Shown here one piece after another: positions 8,086 through 17,236 of a stretch of 64,000 nucleotides of DNA. The position numbers and the translations under genes were made by a program. How positions within the stretch are numbered: position 1 is the stretch's first letter; the number at the start of each line of letters is the position of its first letter. Source of the DNA: Filimonas sp. Its GTDB lineage: Bacteria; Bacteroidota; Bacteroidia; Chitinophagales; Chitinophagaceae. Below the pieces are notes generated by a model. The model made no database searches. It was not told the DNA's origin and saw nothing but the letters and a program-made list of their open reading frames with translations. The DNA lies in assembly GCA_017306865.1 (NCBI GenBank), contig JAFKHH010000012.1:1-64000 (forward strand). Direction: 5' to 3'.

Positions 8086-8526
8086 TTATTTGCTGGTCTT
8101 CTTGTAAACGCTTACGCTACCTTCTGAAGAAACCTGCAATACTATTTTGTTTGTGTCGTTTGTCAGTGAAACATAGTAAGAAAGACCGTCTTTCACGCTG
8201 TCAAATTCTACTACTTCCTCTGTTTTGTAACCAGCATACTTTTCATCAATTTTCTTTGTAGCCTTTGATGGCAGAAAATCCAGTGTTGTAGCACGGCTTG
8301 TACCGATCAGCTCGCCATCATTATCATAGTATGCTTCCATACGTTGCTCGTTCATAATGAAAGTTGCTTTTGTAAACTGATCAGCAGCAGTCCATGCAAC
8401 GTTGTTTGCTTTAGTGAACTCGCTAGCGAACTGGTTTTTTACTTTAAAACTAACATTGCTACCTTCTGCGAAAGCTGAAGTAGCTACTGCTACTAACATT
8501 ACTGCGGCGATTAATAACTTTTTCAT
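8086..8526 (-). CDS. Small secreted protein, PepSY-like
   Basis: 146 residues with a clear signal peptide (MKKLLIAAVMLVAVATSAFA, cleavage after AFA). The mature part has two similar beta-rich halves with alternating FTKAN/FTKATF and EAYYDNDGELIG patterns, as in the PepSY-like (beta-lactamase-inhibitor-like) periplasmic proteins that are abundant in Chitinophagaceae. No catalytic residue is evident. It is monocistronic with a well-formed promoter upstream (8591-8621). Function unknown. Confidence 0.7.
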   Translation of the reverse strand: MKKLLIAAVMLVAVATSAFAEGSNVSFKVKNQFASEFTKANNVAWTAADQFTKATFIMNEQRMEAYYDNDGELIGTSRATTLDFLPSKATKKIDEKYAGYKTEEVVEFDSVKDGLSYYVSLTNDTNKIVLQVSSEGSVSVYKKTSK

Positions 8527-8893
8527 GACTTAATGTTTTTTGTGTTTAATGATTTTATTTTTAGTCTTTTTGTTTTCCCGATTGACAAGTCAAAAGTAGT
8601 ATGCGGATGAACGGTGGTCAATCGAATTGTGACTAACAACAGGTAGTAGGCCCGGCGGTGTGATGAGCGGTATGATTTGCTATGTTAAGCACAGTTAATA
8701 TTCGGCTGAAAGCCTTTACAGCATTGACTTGCATCAGATTTCTTAATAAATATCTAAAACGAGTAAATTTTGGGTTAAAAGTGAATGGCGGTTGTGAACG
8801 GCAGGACGAATGGTATGAAAATGCGCCGGACGGAAAGTGAAATGTTGGTTTTCTTGTTTAAATTCACCTTTTCCAAACCCCAAATACCCGCGC
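8527..8893. other. Divergent intergenic region with the promoter of the small secreted protein
   Basis: 367 bases between divergent genes. The only support I see is for the minus-strand promoter at 8591-8621. ORFs that cross it in other frames start before a normal signal peptide and are not credible. Confidence 0.5.
8591..8621 (-). promoter_or_regulatory. Complete -33/-7 promoter (TTG, 20-base spacer, TACTTTTG)
   Basis: On the minus strand TTG (plus 8619-8621) is followed after 20 bases by TACTTTTG (plus 8591-8598), an exact match to the Bacteroidota -33/-7 pattern. It would give the secreted-protein gene (start 8526) a leader of about 58 bases. Confidence 0.65.
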
Positions 8894-10321
8894 ATGAAAC
8901 AGACTGTGGTTTTCCTTTTATTACTGAGCACTTGTATGAGTTGCCATTCACAAGATTTCTCCGGCGACTGGAGTGGCTCTGCCGACGTTATGGGCAATAA
9001 GCTTCGCGCTGTCTTTCATATCAAAAAAGAGTCTGCCGGGTACACAGCAACTTTTGATAGCCCAGACCAGGGTGCATTTGGCTTGCCTACCTCCAAGGTA
9101 ACGGCGAAAGAAGATAGCCTTATAATAGATATGCCATTGCTCGGCGCTACTTATTATGGCAAGCTGAACAGCCAGCAACAGATAGAAGGTGCGCTGGTAC
9201 AGCGGGCGACGCCGTTTAAACTGACATTGGAAAAAAAGGCGCTGGCGCAGGCCGCTCCGGAAATAAAACCACAAACGCCCAAGCCTCCTTTTGACTATAT
9301 AATAGAAGAGGTAGGCTATGAAAACAATACGCAACACCTGCACCTTGGCGGCACACTGACCAAACCAAAAGGAAACGGGAAATTCCCGGCCGTTATCCTT
9401 ATTACAGGCAGCGGACAGCAAGACCGGGATGAAACGATCGGTACGCATAAACCTTTTTGGGTAATAGCAGATTACCTGACCAAAGCCGGGATAGCCGTAT
9501 TGCGGGTAGATGACAGGGGTGTGGGCAAAACCACCGGAACTGCAAAGAATGCTACATCAGCGGACTTTGCCACAGATGTGATGGCTGGCATCGCTTATTT
9601 AAAGACAAGACCGGATATAGATGTAAGGCACATCGGCCTTATCGGCCACAGTGAAGGCGGCATGATAGCCCCTTACGTAGCTGCCCGCTCAAAAGATGTT
9701 GCATTTATTATAACACTTGCCGGCCCGATCGTTGGCGGCACAAAAACAATGCAGTATCAGGCCGTATTCAAACCAATGAAATTGAATGGCATAAAGGACG
9801 AATACGCAATGGCATATAATAAGTTATACACTGCGCTGTTGAATACGCTTACAACGGCAGACTCTACCCAAAAAACGCAGGACATTGTAAAAAAGATCTA
9901 TTACGAGTGGAAGCCAAAACAAACGCCGGATGCCTTACAGGTGCTTGTCCACGGCACGGACGAGGAGGCTGTAACGGGCATGACACAGGGTTTTGAGGTA
10001 ATGCGTCTACCCTGGTTCCGGTTCTTTATACAATATGACCCGGCAAAAGACGTTGAAAGATTACAAATTCCAGTACTGGTGCTTAATGGAGAAAAAGATA
10101 TACAGGTAGACCCAAAAACCAATTTGCAGTTGGCAGATAGTTTGCTTAAAGCAAATGGGAACCGGCATTATAAGGTATATGAGGTGCCTGGCGTAAACCA
10201 TTTATTCCAGCATTGTACCAAATGCAACACCGGCATTCCCGAATATCTGCAACTGGAAGAAACCTTTGATCCGGCCACGCTATCTATGATGAGTGACTGG
10301 ATTAAAAACATCACCAAATAA
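8894..10321 (+). CDS. Secreted alpha/beta hydrolase (dienelactone hydrolase/S9-like)
   Basis: 475 residues from ATG 8894, whose product starts with a signal sequence (MKQTVVFLLLLSTCMSC) cleaved near CHSQ; the 19-residue extension to 8837 is unlikely. After an N-terminal beta domain of about 100 residues, the hydrolase domain shows the oxyanion loop ILITGSGQQDRD, the nucleophile elbow IGHSEGGM, an acid in VLNGEKDIQVD and a histidine in PGVNHLFQH. Such proteins are extracytoplasmic esterases or peptidases of unknown substrate. The next gene follows 15 bases downstream. Confidence 0.82.
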   Translation: MKQTVVFLLLLSTCMSCHSQDFSGDWSGSADVMGNKLRAVFHIKKESAGYTATFDSPDQGAFGLPTSKVTAKEDSLIIDMPLLGATYYGKLNSQQQIEGALVQRATPFKLTLEKKALAQAAPEIKPQTPKPPFDYIIEEVGYENNTQHLHLGGTLTKPKGNGKFPAVILITGSGQQDRDETIGTHKPFWVIADYLTKAGIAVLRVDDRGVGKTTGTAKNATSADFATDVMAGIAYLKTRPDIDVRHIGLIGHSEGGMIAPYVAARSKDVAFIITLAGPIVGGTKTMQYQAVFKPMKLNGIKDEYAMAYNKLYTALLNTLTTADSTQKTQDIVKKIYYEWKPKQTPDALQVLVHGTDEEAVTGMTQGFEVMRLPWFRFFIQYDPAKDVERLQIPVLVLNGEKDIQVDPKTNLQLADSLLKANGNRHYKVYEVPGVNHLFQHCTKCNTGIPEYLQLEETFDPATLSMMSDWIKNITK

Positions 10322-10336
10322 ACACGTAAGTAACCT

Positions 10337-10921
10337 ATGAATTTCCTGGCACACGCATATTTATCTTTTAATGACCCGGAAGTATTGGTGGGCAATATGA
10401 TCAGTGATTTTGTGAAGGGGCGGAAAAGGCTGGACTACCCGGAAATGATACAACATGGCATTATGTTGCACCGGGAAATAGACACGTTTACTGATGAGCA
10501 TCCGGTAACAAAAGAAGCAAAGAAAGTATTCTCACCCGCGGTAGGGTTGTATGGCGGGGCTTTTATGGATGTGGTGTATGACCACTTTCTCGCACTGGAT
10601 GCCTCCCAGCATTCTGAGCAGGAATGGCAACTGTTTGCACAGAAGGTCTACAATACCCTACAGCAACACTATGATGTATTACCGGAAAAATTTGCCGGCA
10701 TGTTACCTTATATGAAAGAACACGATTGGTTATATAATTATCGCTTTCGCCAGGGGATAGAAAATAGTTTCAGGGGGCTGACGCATCGTGCCAAATACCT
10801 GTCAGACAGTAAGCCTGTCTTCAGGATCTTTGAGCAGGAATATGCCTACCTTCAGGACTGTTACAATCGCTTTTTTCCTTTTGTTAAAAACCACGCTTAC
10901 GCTCAATTTAAAAATTTCTGA
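10337..10921 (+). CDS. acpH: Acyl carrier protein phosphodiesterase
   Basis: 194 residues, starting MNFLAHAYLS, with VGNMISDFVKG, HREIDTFTDEHP and FMDVVYDHFLA. These aspartates and histidines are the HD-like metal site of the AcpH family, which removes phosphopantetheine from holo-ACP. Full length for the family. It follows the hydrolase gene closely, but no functional link is evident. Confidence 0.85.
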   Translation: MNFLAHAYLSFNDPEVLVGNMISDFVKGRKRLDYPEMIQHGIMLHREIDTFTDEHPVTKEAKKVFSPAVGLYGGAFMDVVYDHFLALDASQHSEQEWQLFAQKVYNTLQQHYDVLPEKFAGMLPYMKEHDWLYNYRFRQGIENSFRGLTHRAKYLSDSKPVFRIFEQEYAYLQDCYNRFFPFVKNHAYAQFKNF

Positions 10922-10936
10922 GCTGCCCGTGGTTAT

Positions 10937-10944
10937 TATATTTG
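10937..10944 (+). promoter_or_regulatory. -7 promoter element TATATTTG for the DUF2911 gene
   Basis: Exact TAnnTTTG match just after the acpH stop; the start codon is 16 bases further, giving a leader of roughly ten bases. Confidence 0.55.
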
Positions 10945-10960
10945 CGCAAAATCTGAACAA

Positions 10961-11515
10961 ATGAAGCTTGTATTTGCATTACTATTTTCATTGGCCGGTA
11001 TAGCTGCTACCGCCCAACAAAAACCTACTGACCTGGATAAATCACCGCTGGATGTAAGCTATGCGCCGCAAAACTACCCGATACTACGGATGAATGGCAA
11101 GGTAGCTGACCAGCCAAATGCAAGAGTTATCTATAGCAGGCCGCTTAAAAACGGAAGAAGGATCTTTGGCGACATTGTACGCTATAATGAGATCTGGCGT
11201 ATGGGAGCAAATGAGGCTACTGAAATAGAGTTTTTCAGACCGGTAAAGATAGGCGGCAAACCCGTGGCAAAAGGACGCTATACCATGTATGCAATCTGTT
11301 CAGAAAACAAATGGACCATTGCGATCAATAGTGAAAAAGATTATTGGGGACTGATCCAAAATCCGAAAAAAGATGTGGTACGTGTGGATGTACCCGTTCA
11401 AAAAATAGACGATGACGTAGAAGCATTGACCATTTACTTCGAAGATGTAAAGGGTGGTGCAAACCTTATTGTAATGTGGGATAATGCAAAAGCCATCATG
11501 CCAATCAGTTATTAG
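10961..11515 (+). CDS. DUF2911 domain-containing secreted protein
   Basis: 184 residues with a signal peptide (MKLVFALLFSLAGIAATAQQ). The mature part contains the DUF2911 hallmarks: ARVIYSRPLKNGRRIFGDIV, WRMGANEATEIEF, a glycine-rich KPVAKGRYTMYAI and a terminal VMWDNAKAIMPI. The domain is widespread in Bacteroidota and has no assigned function. Own promoter and a strong terminator make it a single-gene unit. Confidence 0.85.
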   Translation: MKLVFALLFSLAGIAATAQQKPTDLDKSPLDVSYAPQNYPILRMNGKVADQPNARVIYSRPLKNGRRIFGDIVRYNEIWRMGANEATEIEFFRPVKIGGKPVAKGRYTMYAICSENKWTIAINSEKDYWGLIQNPKKDVVRVDVPVQKIDDDVEALTIYFEDVKGGANLIVMWDNAKAIMPISY

Positions 11516-11533
11516 ATTTAAAATTGTAGCTAT

Positions 11534-11569
11534 AAAAAGAAGGCTTCCAGTTTGGAAGCCTTCTTTTTT
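11534..11569 (+). terminator. Rho-independent terminator after the DUF2911 gene
   Basis: A GC-containing stem GAAGGCTTCCA/TGGAAGCCTTC flanked by an A-run and a T-run of five or more, 19 bases after the stop. Confidence 0.9.
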
Positions 11570-11679
11570 AAAGCAAAGAGTCTCCTTAAAACATCAAAAT
11601 GCAATGGATAAAGTAGAAATAAAATAAACCCTAATTTTACTTATTCTATTACAACGGCTGCGGCCAAAAAATCTATGAT

Positions 11680-12819
11680 ATGAAGCTCGGAACTAAATTC
11701 ATACACGCTGGTGTGGAACCGGACCCATCTACTGGTGCTATTATGACACCAATCTTTCAGACATCTACTTACGTACAGGAAGCTCCTGGAAAGAATAAGG
11801 GTTATGAATATGCCCGCTCACAAAATCCAACGCGCTTTGCATTGGAAAAGGCTTTTGCAGAGATCGAGAATGGAAAGTACGGACTGGCGTTCTCTAGTGG
11901 TGTGGCTGCAACTGATGCAGTAATGAAGCTGTTGCAACCTGGAGACGAGGTGATCGCGGCTAATGATATGTATGGCGGCACTTATCGCCTGTTCACAAAA
12001 GTGTTTGAAAAGTTTGGCATCAAGTTTCATTATGTGAACATGCAAGATGCGAACAATGTAAAAGGTTATATCAACAGCAATACTAAATTGATCTGGACTG
12101 AAACGCCAACTAATCCGCTGATGAACATTACGGATATAGAAGCGTTGGCTGTGATTGCAAAACAACATAAAGTTTGGTTGTGCGTGGATAACACGTTTGC
12201 CTCTCCATACTTGCAAAACCCATTAGACCTTGGTGCAGATATTGTGATGCACTCCGCCACTAAATATCTTGGCGGCCATAGTGATGTTATACAAGGCGCA
12301 CTGGTAATGAATGATGAATCATTAAGAGATCAATTATACTTTATCCAGAAAAGCACGGGCGCCGTTCCGGGGCCACAGGATTGCTTCCTTGTGCTACGTG
12401 GTATTAAAACGCTCCATGTACGTATGCAACGCCATTGTGAGAATGGTGAAAAGATTGCACATTATTTACGCAGCCATCCGAAAGTTGGTAAAGTATATTG
12501 GTGCGGTTTTGAAGATCATCCAAACTACGAGATCGCTAAAAGACAGATGCGTGGTTTTGGTGGCATGCTCAGCTTTACATTGAAAGATGAAAGCATGGAG
12601 GCAACGAACAAATTACTGTCTTCTACCAAAGTGTTTGCACTGGCAGAAAGCCTGGGTGGCGTAGAATCACTGATCAACCATCCGGCAACAATGACGCACG
12701 CATCCATTCCACGCGAAGAAAGAATTAAAAATGGCCTGAGCGATTCTCTCATCCGCCTGAGCATTGGCATTGAAGATGTTGAGGATTTGATAGAAGATTT
12801 GAAACAGGCAATAGGATAG
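11680..12819 (+). CDS. metB: Cystathionine gamma-synthase / trans-sulfuration PLP enzyme
   Basis: 379 residues. The PLP lysine is K195 in SATKYLGGH; upstream motifs GYEYARSQNPTR and FSSGVAATDAV and the C-terminal LAESLGGVESLINHPATMTH are diagnostic for the Cys/Met metabolism PLP family. MetB-like and cystathionine gamma-lyase-like members are hard to separate by sequence alone; the overall form fits Bacteroidota proteins annotated as cystathionine gamma-synthase. It makes or uses cystathionine in methionine/cysteine metabolism. No other sulfur gene is adjacent. Confidence 0.85.
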   Translation: MKLGTKFIHAGVEPDPSTGAIMTPIFQTSTYVQEAPGKNKGYEYARSQNPTRFALEKAFAEIENGKYGLAFSSGVAATDAVMKLLQPGDEVIAANDMYGGTYRLFTKVFEKFGIKFHYVNMQDANNVKGYINSNTKLIWTETPTNPLMNITDIEALAVIAKQHKVWLCVDNTFASPYLQNPLDLGADIVMHSATKYLGGHSDVIQGALVMNDESLRDQLYFIQKSTGAVPGPQDCFLVLRGIKTLHVRMQRHCENGEKIAHYLRSHPKVGKVYWCGFEDHPNYEIAKRQMRGFGGMLSFTLKDESMEATNKLLSSTKVFALAESLGGVESLINHPATMTHASIPREERIKNGLSDSLIRLSIGIEDVEDLIEDLKQAIG

Positions 12820-12925
12820 CGTGAGACGTGAAACGATAATCGTGAATGAACTCTTTATTACGATCATCGTTTCATTAAACGCTAACATGCTCACATTCAC
12901 GATTCCCGACTCACGATTGACGTCC
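12820..12925. repeat. Intergenic inverted repeat, CACGATT/AATCGTG word family
   Basis: Left half GTGAGACGTGAAACGATAAT then CGTGAATGA; right half carries the complementary words TCACATTCACGATTCCCGAC and TCACGATTGACG. It starts at the metB stop and ends at the start of the next gene. Related words occur at 35350-35388, 45398-45420 and 55850-55870. Confidence 0.7.
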
Positions 12926-12926
12926 C

Positions 12927-13691
12927 ATGGTTGACAATAAACTAAAAGCATTTTTTGACAGGAAGGTTGATGAATACGATCAACCTTCTTTCATTAAGTA
13001 CGATCCTGTTTGTATTCCACACCAGTTCACGAAGAAACAGGATATAGAAATCTCCGGGCTTTTTGCGGCGGTGTTTGCGTGGGGCAACAGAACGATCATT
13101 ATCAATAAATCACAGGAACTCATGCAGTTAATGGATATGGCACCTTACCAGTTCATTACGCAGCACAAGGAACGTGATTTGAAGAAATTATTATCGTTTA
13201 AGCACCGCACGTTTAACGCTACAGATTTACTTTATTTTATTCTCTTTCTCCAGCACCATTACAGCAAAGCGGACTCGCTGGAGAAAGCTTTTACCCAATG
13301 GGGCAGCTCTTTGGAAGAAATGCTGACAGGTTTTCACAGTTATTTTTTCTCACTGGAAGATGCGCCCAACAGGACAAAAAAACATATAGCTACGCCATAC
13401 AAGGGATCTACCTGTAAGCGTTTATGTATGTACCTGCGGTGGATGGTGCGACAAGATAAAAATGGAGTGGATTTTGGTATATGGAAGAAGATCAAACCGG
13501 CAGACCTGGTTTGCCCCATTGATCTGCATGTAGCACGGGTAGCCAAACATTTTAATTTACTGGACCGGAAACAAATTGACTGGCAGGCGGCTTTGGAATT
13601 AACCGCATACTTGCGAACTTTAGATCCGAAAGACCCGGTGAAGTATGATTTTGCACTGTTTGGTTTGGGTGTGATAGAGAAGTATTGTTAA
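12927..13691 (+). CDS. TIGR02757 family protein
   Basis: 254 residues, starting VDNKLKAFFDRKVDEYDQPS. Internal landmarks are ISGLFAAVFAWGNRTIIINK, KGSTCKRLCMYLRWMVRQDK and PIDLHVARVAKHFNLL with an NGVDFGIWK block before it, which I recognise as the TIGR02757 family, alpha-helical and possibly related to HhH DNA glycosylases. Function is not established. The gene sits between two intergenic word-repeat blocks. Confidence 0.8.
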   Translation: MVDNKLKAFFDRKVDEYDQPSFIKYDPVCIPHQFTKKQDIEISGLFAAVFAWGNRTIIINKSQELMQLMDMAPYQFITQHKERDLKKLLSFKHRTFNATDLLYFILFLQHHYSKADSLEKAFTQWGSSLEEMLTGFHSYFFSLEDAPNRTKKHIATPYKGSTCKRLCMYLRWMVRQDKNGVDFGIWKKIKPADLVCPIDLHVARVAKHFNLLDRKQIDWQAALELTAYLRTLDPKDPVKYDFALFGLGVIEKYC

Positions 13692-13696
13692 ACACG

Positions 13697-13773
13697 TTGT
13701 TTAATTGTCGCATGGTTACATTGTCGTATTGAGTAACAATAAAACCATGCAATCCTATAACAATTATCAAACT
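13697..13773. repeat. Intergenic inverted repeat, AATTGT/ACAATT word family
   Basis: Left arm GTTTAATTGTCGCATGGTT with ACATTGT, right arm ACAATAAAACCATGC and AACAATTATCAAAC. It spans the whole gap to ATG 13774 and supplies the upstream ATG at 13747, which argues that the latter is not the true start. Confidence 0.7.
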
Positions 13774-14247
13774 ATGGACATTCGCCTTTTACTCGCACAA
13801 CACATTATCGATGTTCACGAAGGTGACAACTGGACCGAGATCGATATAAAGGGTACGCTGGAAGATGTATCATTTGAAGAGGCCATTACTGTTATACCAG
13901 CTTCACCTAATTCAATCGCGATGCTGGTGCATCATTTGACATTTTATTCAAATAAGGTGCACGAGCGGTTGCAGGGTATTTACAATGCCATACCTGCATC
14001 CAATGGTTTTGAAATGCCGCCGGTGAAGTCTGAAAAGGATTGGAAAAAATTGAAGGCAGACAACCTGCGAGCTGCAAACAGCCTGGCAAACGAGGTTAAA
14101 ATTTTCCCACTGGAACAATTGTTTGAATTAACTGCTAGCGGCAGTTCTACTTATTATAAAAATGTTCAGGGTATTATAGAGCATGCGCATTATCACTTAG
14201 GGCAAATGGTGTTGCTCAAAAAAATTATTCGAAATAATCTTTTATGA
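13774..14247 (+). CDS. DinB family protein
   Basis: 157 residues from ATG 13774. A four-helix-bundle layout with metal-ligand histidines in the usual places (MLVHHLTFYSNKV, and a C-terminal IEHAHYHLGQMVLLKK) fits the DinB/YfiT superfamily of putative metal-dependent enzymes and thiol transferases. In-frame ATGs upstream lie inside an intergenic repeat and are not used here. The stop overlaps the start of the next gene by four bases, so they are coupled. Confidence 0.78.
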   Translation: MDIRLLLAQHIIDVHEGDNWTEIDIKGTLEDVSFEEAITVIPASPNSIAMLVHHLTFYSNKVHERLQGIYNAIPASNGFEMPPVKSEKDWKKLKADNLRAANSLANEVKIFPLEQLFELTASGSSTYYKNVQGIIEHAHYHLGQMVLLKKIIRNNLL

Positions 14248-14567
14248 TAACAGAAAACACTTCTTCCGAAGAATTGTGGGACATCATTCATGCCTCATCA
14301 GAACTACAGGGTGACGATGAATTGTTTAACCGCCTGAAGCATGCTGTCAATTACCTGATCCAGCATGACTTTGCAGGATTGATACAGGTATTGTACCGCA
14401 TTGACATCAGCGAACAAAAGCTAAAAGATGCATTAGCCAAAAATCCTGGTGAAGATGCAGGCAGGATCATTGCTACGATGATCATAGAGCGCCAAAAAGA
14501 AAAAGCAAAATGGAAACAACAGTTTGCTTTCAAAACGGAAGAGATTCCGGAAGATGAGAAATGGTGA
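14244..14567 (+). CDS. Small hypothetical protein coupled to the DinB gene
   Basis: 107 residues with no signal peptide, membrane segment or cysteine motif. The sequence is helical and acidic at both ends (start MITENTSSEELWDIIHASS, end KTEEIPEDEKW), with LKHAVNYLIQHDFAGLIQVL in the middle. Translation is coupled to the DinB gene through an ATGA overlap, which makes a real gene likely. I do not recognise the family. Confidence 0.65.
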   Translation: MITENTSSEELWDIIHASSELQGDDELFNRLKHAVNYLIQHDFAGLIQVLYRIDISEQKLKDALAKNPGEDAGRIIATMIIERQKEKAKWKQQFAFKTEEIPEDEKW

Positions 14568-14573
14568 TCCCGG

Positions 14574-14640
14574 ACTGTTCTACATGGTTAAATTGTCACA
14601 ACAACAATATAACCATGCAACAATTCAACAATTAATCCAG
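14574..14640. repeat. Intergenic inverted repeat between convergent genes, AATTGTT/AACAATT family
   Basis: CATGGTTAAATTGT and its near complement ACAATATAACCATG, followed by CAACAATTCAACAATTAA that reads through the end of the minus-strand gene. It could act as a two-way terminator. Confidence 0.65.
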
Positions 14641-17166
14641 TAATCTATCTATCGTTACAAACAAATATCCTTTCTTCTTCAAATCAGTAATCAGCGTTCC
14701 CAACTTATCATACAGTTTATCTTTCCTGCGTGGGTCTGTACCCGCATGCACGAGTAAAATATTTCCTTTAAGCGAGTATTGCCGTTCGTAGTTTTTTATT
14801 GATGTAAGAATGTCTTCTGTTGTTTTATAAGAGGCGCCCATTTCCGGCCATGTGTAATCTGCGTTACTTCTTGTGCCCGGCGTAAAACAAAATAAAGTAA
14901 CCTCTTGTTCCGCTGACCATTTTGCAATACTATCATTCCACCACTCATACGGCGGTATAAAATATTTCTTTGCAGTACGAATACCTAATTGGTTAATCGC
15001 TTTATAATTTTCATCCAGGTCACTCGAAAACACCTCTTTTGTTACCAATAGGCTATCTCTTTTCTTCCAGTCGCAATACAACAAATGCGCATTTGAGTGC
15101 GGCCCCATGTAGTTCCCTTGTTTGTACAACTGTTTGATGTATGGCTGAAATTTCTCATTACGGTAAAATCTTCCGGTGAAGAAAAAAGAACCATTTACTT
15201 TTTGCTGTTGCAAAGTTGTGGTTATTGCAGGCAGTCCGTCACCAAATTCATCTGCCGTAAAAACCAATGCTATTTTTTTCTGCGTGCTATCACCACGTAT
15301 AATGCCACCTTGCACCTTTGTCTGATGTTTGCCTTGCTTTACGGCCTCTGCTTCTTTAGCAGCTAACAAATATACCAGTGAAGCGGTTCCATCCATTGTG
15401 GGTTCGTTCGTACTATAGTCGCCATAATCATCATGATATACTGCAAGATCGCTCTGGAACAAAGCATACTCGTCCGCCTCATGCAGCTTAATGCCGATCA
15501 ACCCTTTATATATGTTTGTATAAACAGGGCCATCTACCAAGCCGCCATCTATCGGGTAATTTTTTAAGTGTGTAAATGCAGAGTGTGGGTCTACCGGAGT
15601 ATCGCCCCATGACGGCAATCCATATACCATACTTGTGCCCCACGGGTTTGTTCCAAAGATCCAGTCAAAGCAAGCCTGCTCTAATGGATAATACGTTTTA
15701 TCGCCCGTCAACTCCCTATACCAGTAACACTGCATAGCAAAGGAAACGGTCAGGTTGTTGCTACACCAGATAAAAGGAATGCCTCTATAGAATGCATTCT
15801 GTTTTGCCTTCTGCCAAACAAGATCAATACCTTTTTTATAATAACTGATAATAGTATCACGTTGCTTTCCCTTCAGCACCTTAGCTAATTCATAATGTCC
15901 AAGATTGATGAATGGATACCATTGATAATGTTTTGCAGTGTCCTTGCCTAACCATGGTGTAATTGGTTCTTCTCTCGCATACTTGTAACCCAAATCCAGC
16001 AGGGCTTTATCTCCGGGAGGTCTACGCACACGTTCTGTTTTACTTACTTCTGACCAAAAATTATCATTGATATAAGATGCCGCAGATGCCAGTTCAATAT
16101 CGTCTTTCCAGTTATCTTCTGCATAGATATATGGTGATAAGACTGAAGCCGTCTGGCAAGCGCCGAGCTTTTTCAGCCCAAGTATAAAACTGGAAGATGA
16201 TTTTTGATACAGTGTTTTTGAAAAGTCATTACCTTTTTTATAAAACAATTGACTCCCCAAAGCAAATGCACTTGCAAACTTTCCTGCGGTAGAGGCTACA
16301 CCTGTGGTTGCGTTCATAAACTTGCCTCGTACCTGTGGTTGTCCTGTACAGAAATACACAGGACGTTCTAATCCACGTCCATAGTAGTTCGTATCTTCTT
16401 TGGGTATGCGCATGCCTTTATGGTCACGGTCATCGCCTAGCTGATTAAACAACCAATCATCTTGCGGGTGCATTTTAAGCAGCCATTGCAAGCCCCATTT
16501 TGCCTCGTCTAATACATCCGCCATTCCATTTTTTCCATCCAGTCCGTTTGCCTGTTTTATATCTCCAAACACGTTAGGAAAATCGCGGTAAGCTGCGAGT
16601 AAGTGGTACGTTGCATTTGCCGTAGTGGTTGAGTATTGCAGGTAATCGCTTGCATCGTGCCAGCCGCCCACCACATCTATATGTGTACTATCCGGGACAG
16701 GTGCGTATAATGTATAGCCATCATGTGTATGACAGGAGTCTTTCAGAAATGGATTGAACCCACTTCTTTGCTGGCGCATATAACGCAGGCAAAAATCTGC
16801 TGCGCCTTTATATACATCATCTTCTATCTTGAAAGACGGAGAAACGGCTTTACCTGCTTTGAGATAATAAGTGCCATGCTGTTTATACACAGAAAAATCT
16901 AAACGGTATGTTGAAGAGAATGGGCCATATTTTCCACAAGCCTTTCCTGTTGTATTTGTGTACACTACTTTTTGTGTAGCTGTATTTACTAGTTCAAAAG
17001 TTGCGACCTTATCATTTCCTATACTTCCCCACACAGCTATTTTAGGGCTTTGCGGAGCATAGCCTAACTGGTTGATGCGGATGAATTGTGTAGAGTCGGC
17101 GGCAAATAATGGATACTGTAAGAGACATATAAAGGCAACAAGCAGTATGGCGGCTTTCTTTCTCAT
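14632..17166 (-). CDS. GH9 glycoside hydrolase fused to a C-terminal polysaccharide deacetylase
   Basis: 844 residues from ATG 17166, which opens a signal peptide (MRKKAAILLVAFICLLQYPLFA). Order: a CelD_N immunoglobulin-like domain (IRINQLGYAPQSPKIAVWGS), a GH9 catalytic domain (DVVGGWHDASDYLQY; FGTNPWGTSMVYGLPSWG; the acid region YSTNEPTMDGTASLVYLLA), then a NodB-fold domain of about 210 residues (ALVFTADEFGDG, GPHSNAHLLYC with HxxxH, YFIPPYEWW, ILLVHAGTD). GH9 enzymes are cellulases or exo-beta-glucosaminidases; joining one to a deacetylase suggests an N-acetylated glycan such as chitin or a surface polymer. The long N-terminal frame extension to 17310 lies in repeat sequence. Domain identity is solid, substrate inferred. 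Confidence 0.88.
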   Translation of the reverse strand: MRKKAAILLVAFICLLQYPLFAADSTQFIRINQLGYAPQSPKIAVWGSIGNDKVATFELVNTATQKVVYTNTTGKACGKYGPFSSTYRLDFSVYKQHGTYYLKAGKAVSPSFKIEDDVYKGAADFCLRYMRQQRSGFNPFLKDSCHTHDGYTLYAPVPDSTHIDVVGGWHDASDYLQYSTTTANATYHLLAAYRDFPNVFGDIKQANGLDGKNGMADVLDEAKWGLQWLLKMHPQDDWLFNQLGDDRDHKGMRIPKEDTNYYGRGLERPVYFCTGQPQVRGKFMNATTGVASTAGKFASAFALGSQLFYKKGNDFSKTLYQKSSSSFILGLKKLGACQTASVLSPYIYAEDNWKDDIELASAASYINDNFWSEVSKTERVRRPPGDKALLDLGYKYAREEPITPWLGKDTAKHYQWYPFINLGHYELAKVLKGKQRDTIISYYKKGIDLVWQKAKQNAFYRGIPFIWCSNNLTVSFAMQCYWYRELTGDKTYYPLEQACFDWIFGTNPWGTSMVYGLPSWGDTPVDPHSAFTHLKNYPIDGGLVDGPVYTNIYKGLIGIKLHEADEYALFQSDLAVYHDDYGDYSTNEPTMDGTASLVYLLAAKEAEAVKQGKHQTKVQGGIIRGDSTQKKIALVFTADEFGDGLPAITTTLQQQKVNGSFFFTGRFYRNEKFQPYIKQLYKQGNYMGPHSNAHLLYCDWKKRDSLLVTKEVFSSDLDENYKAINQLGIRTAKKYFIPPYEWWNDSIAKWSAEQEVTLFCFTPGTRSNADYTWPEMGASYKTTEDILTSIKNYERQYSLKGNILLVHAGTDPRRKDKLYDKLGTLITDLKKKGYLFVTIDRLLD

Positions 17167-17236
17167 AATAGCTGAATCTTGCCTTAAATATAGCCAAAAG
17201 CAGCAAGTTTGTGCAGGAAAATGCGGGCAAAAGTGC

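Noticed and set aside
8743-8893. Small ORFs in the gap upstream of the secreted alpha/beta hydrolase
   Set aside because: They end or start in out-of-frame positions and show no protein features; the hydrolase begins at 8894 with a signal peptide.
13705-13773. ATG at 13705 or 13747 as start of the DinB gene
   Set aside because: Both lie in the intergenic inverted repeat.
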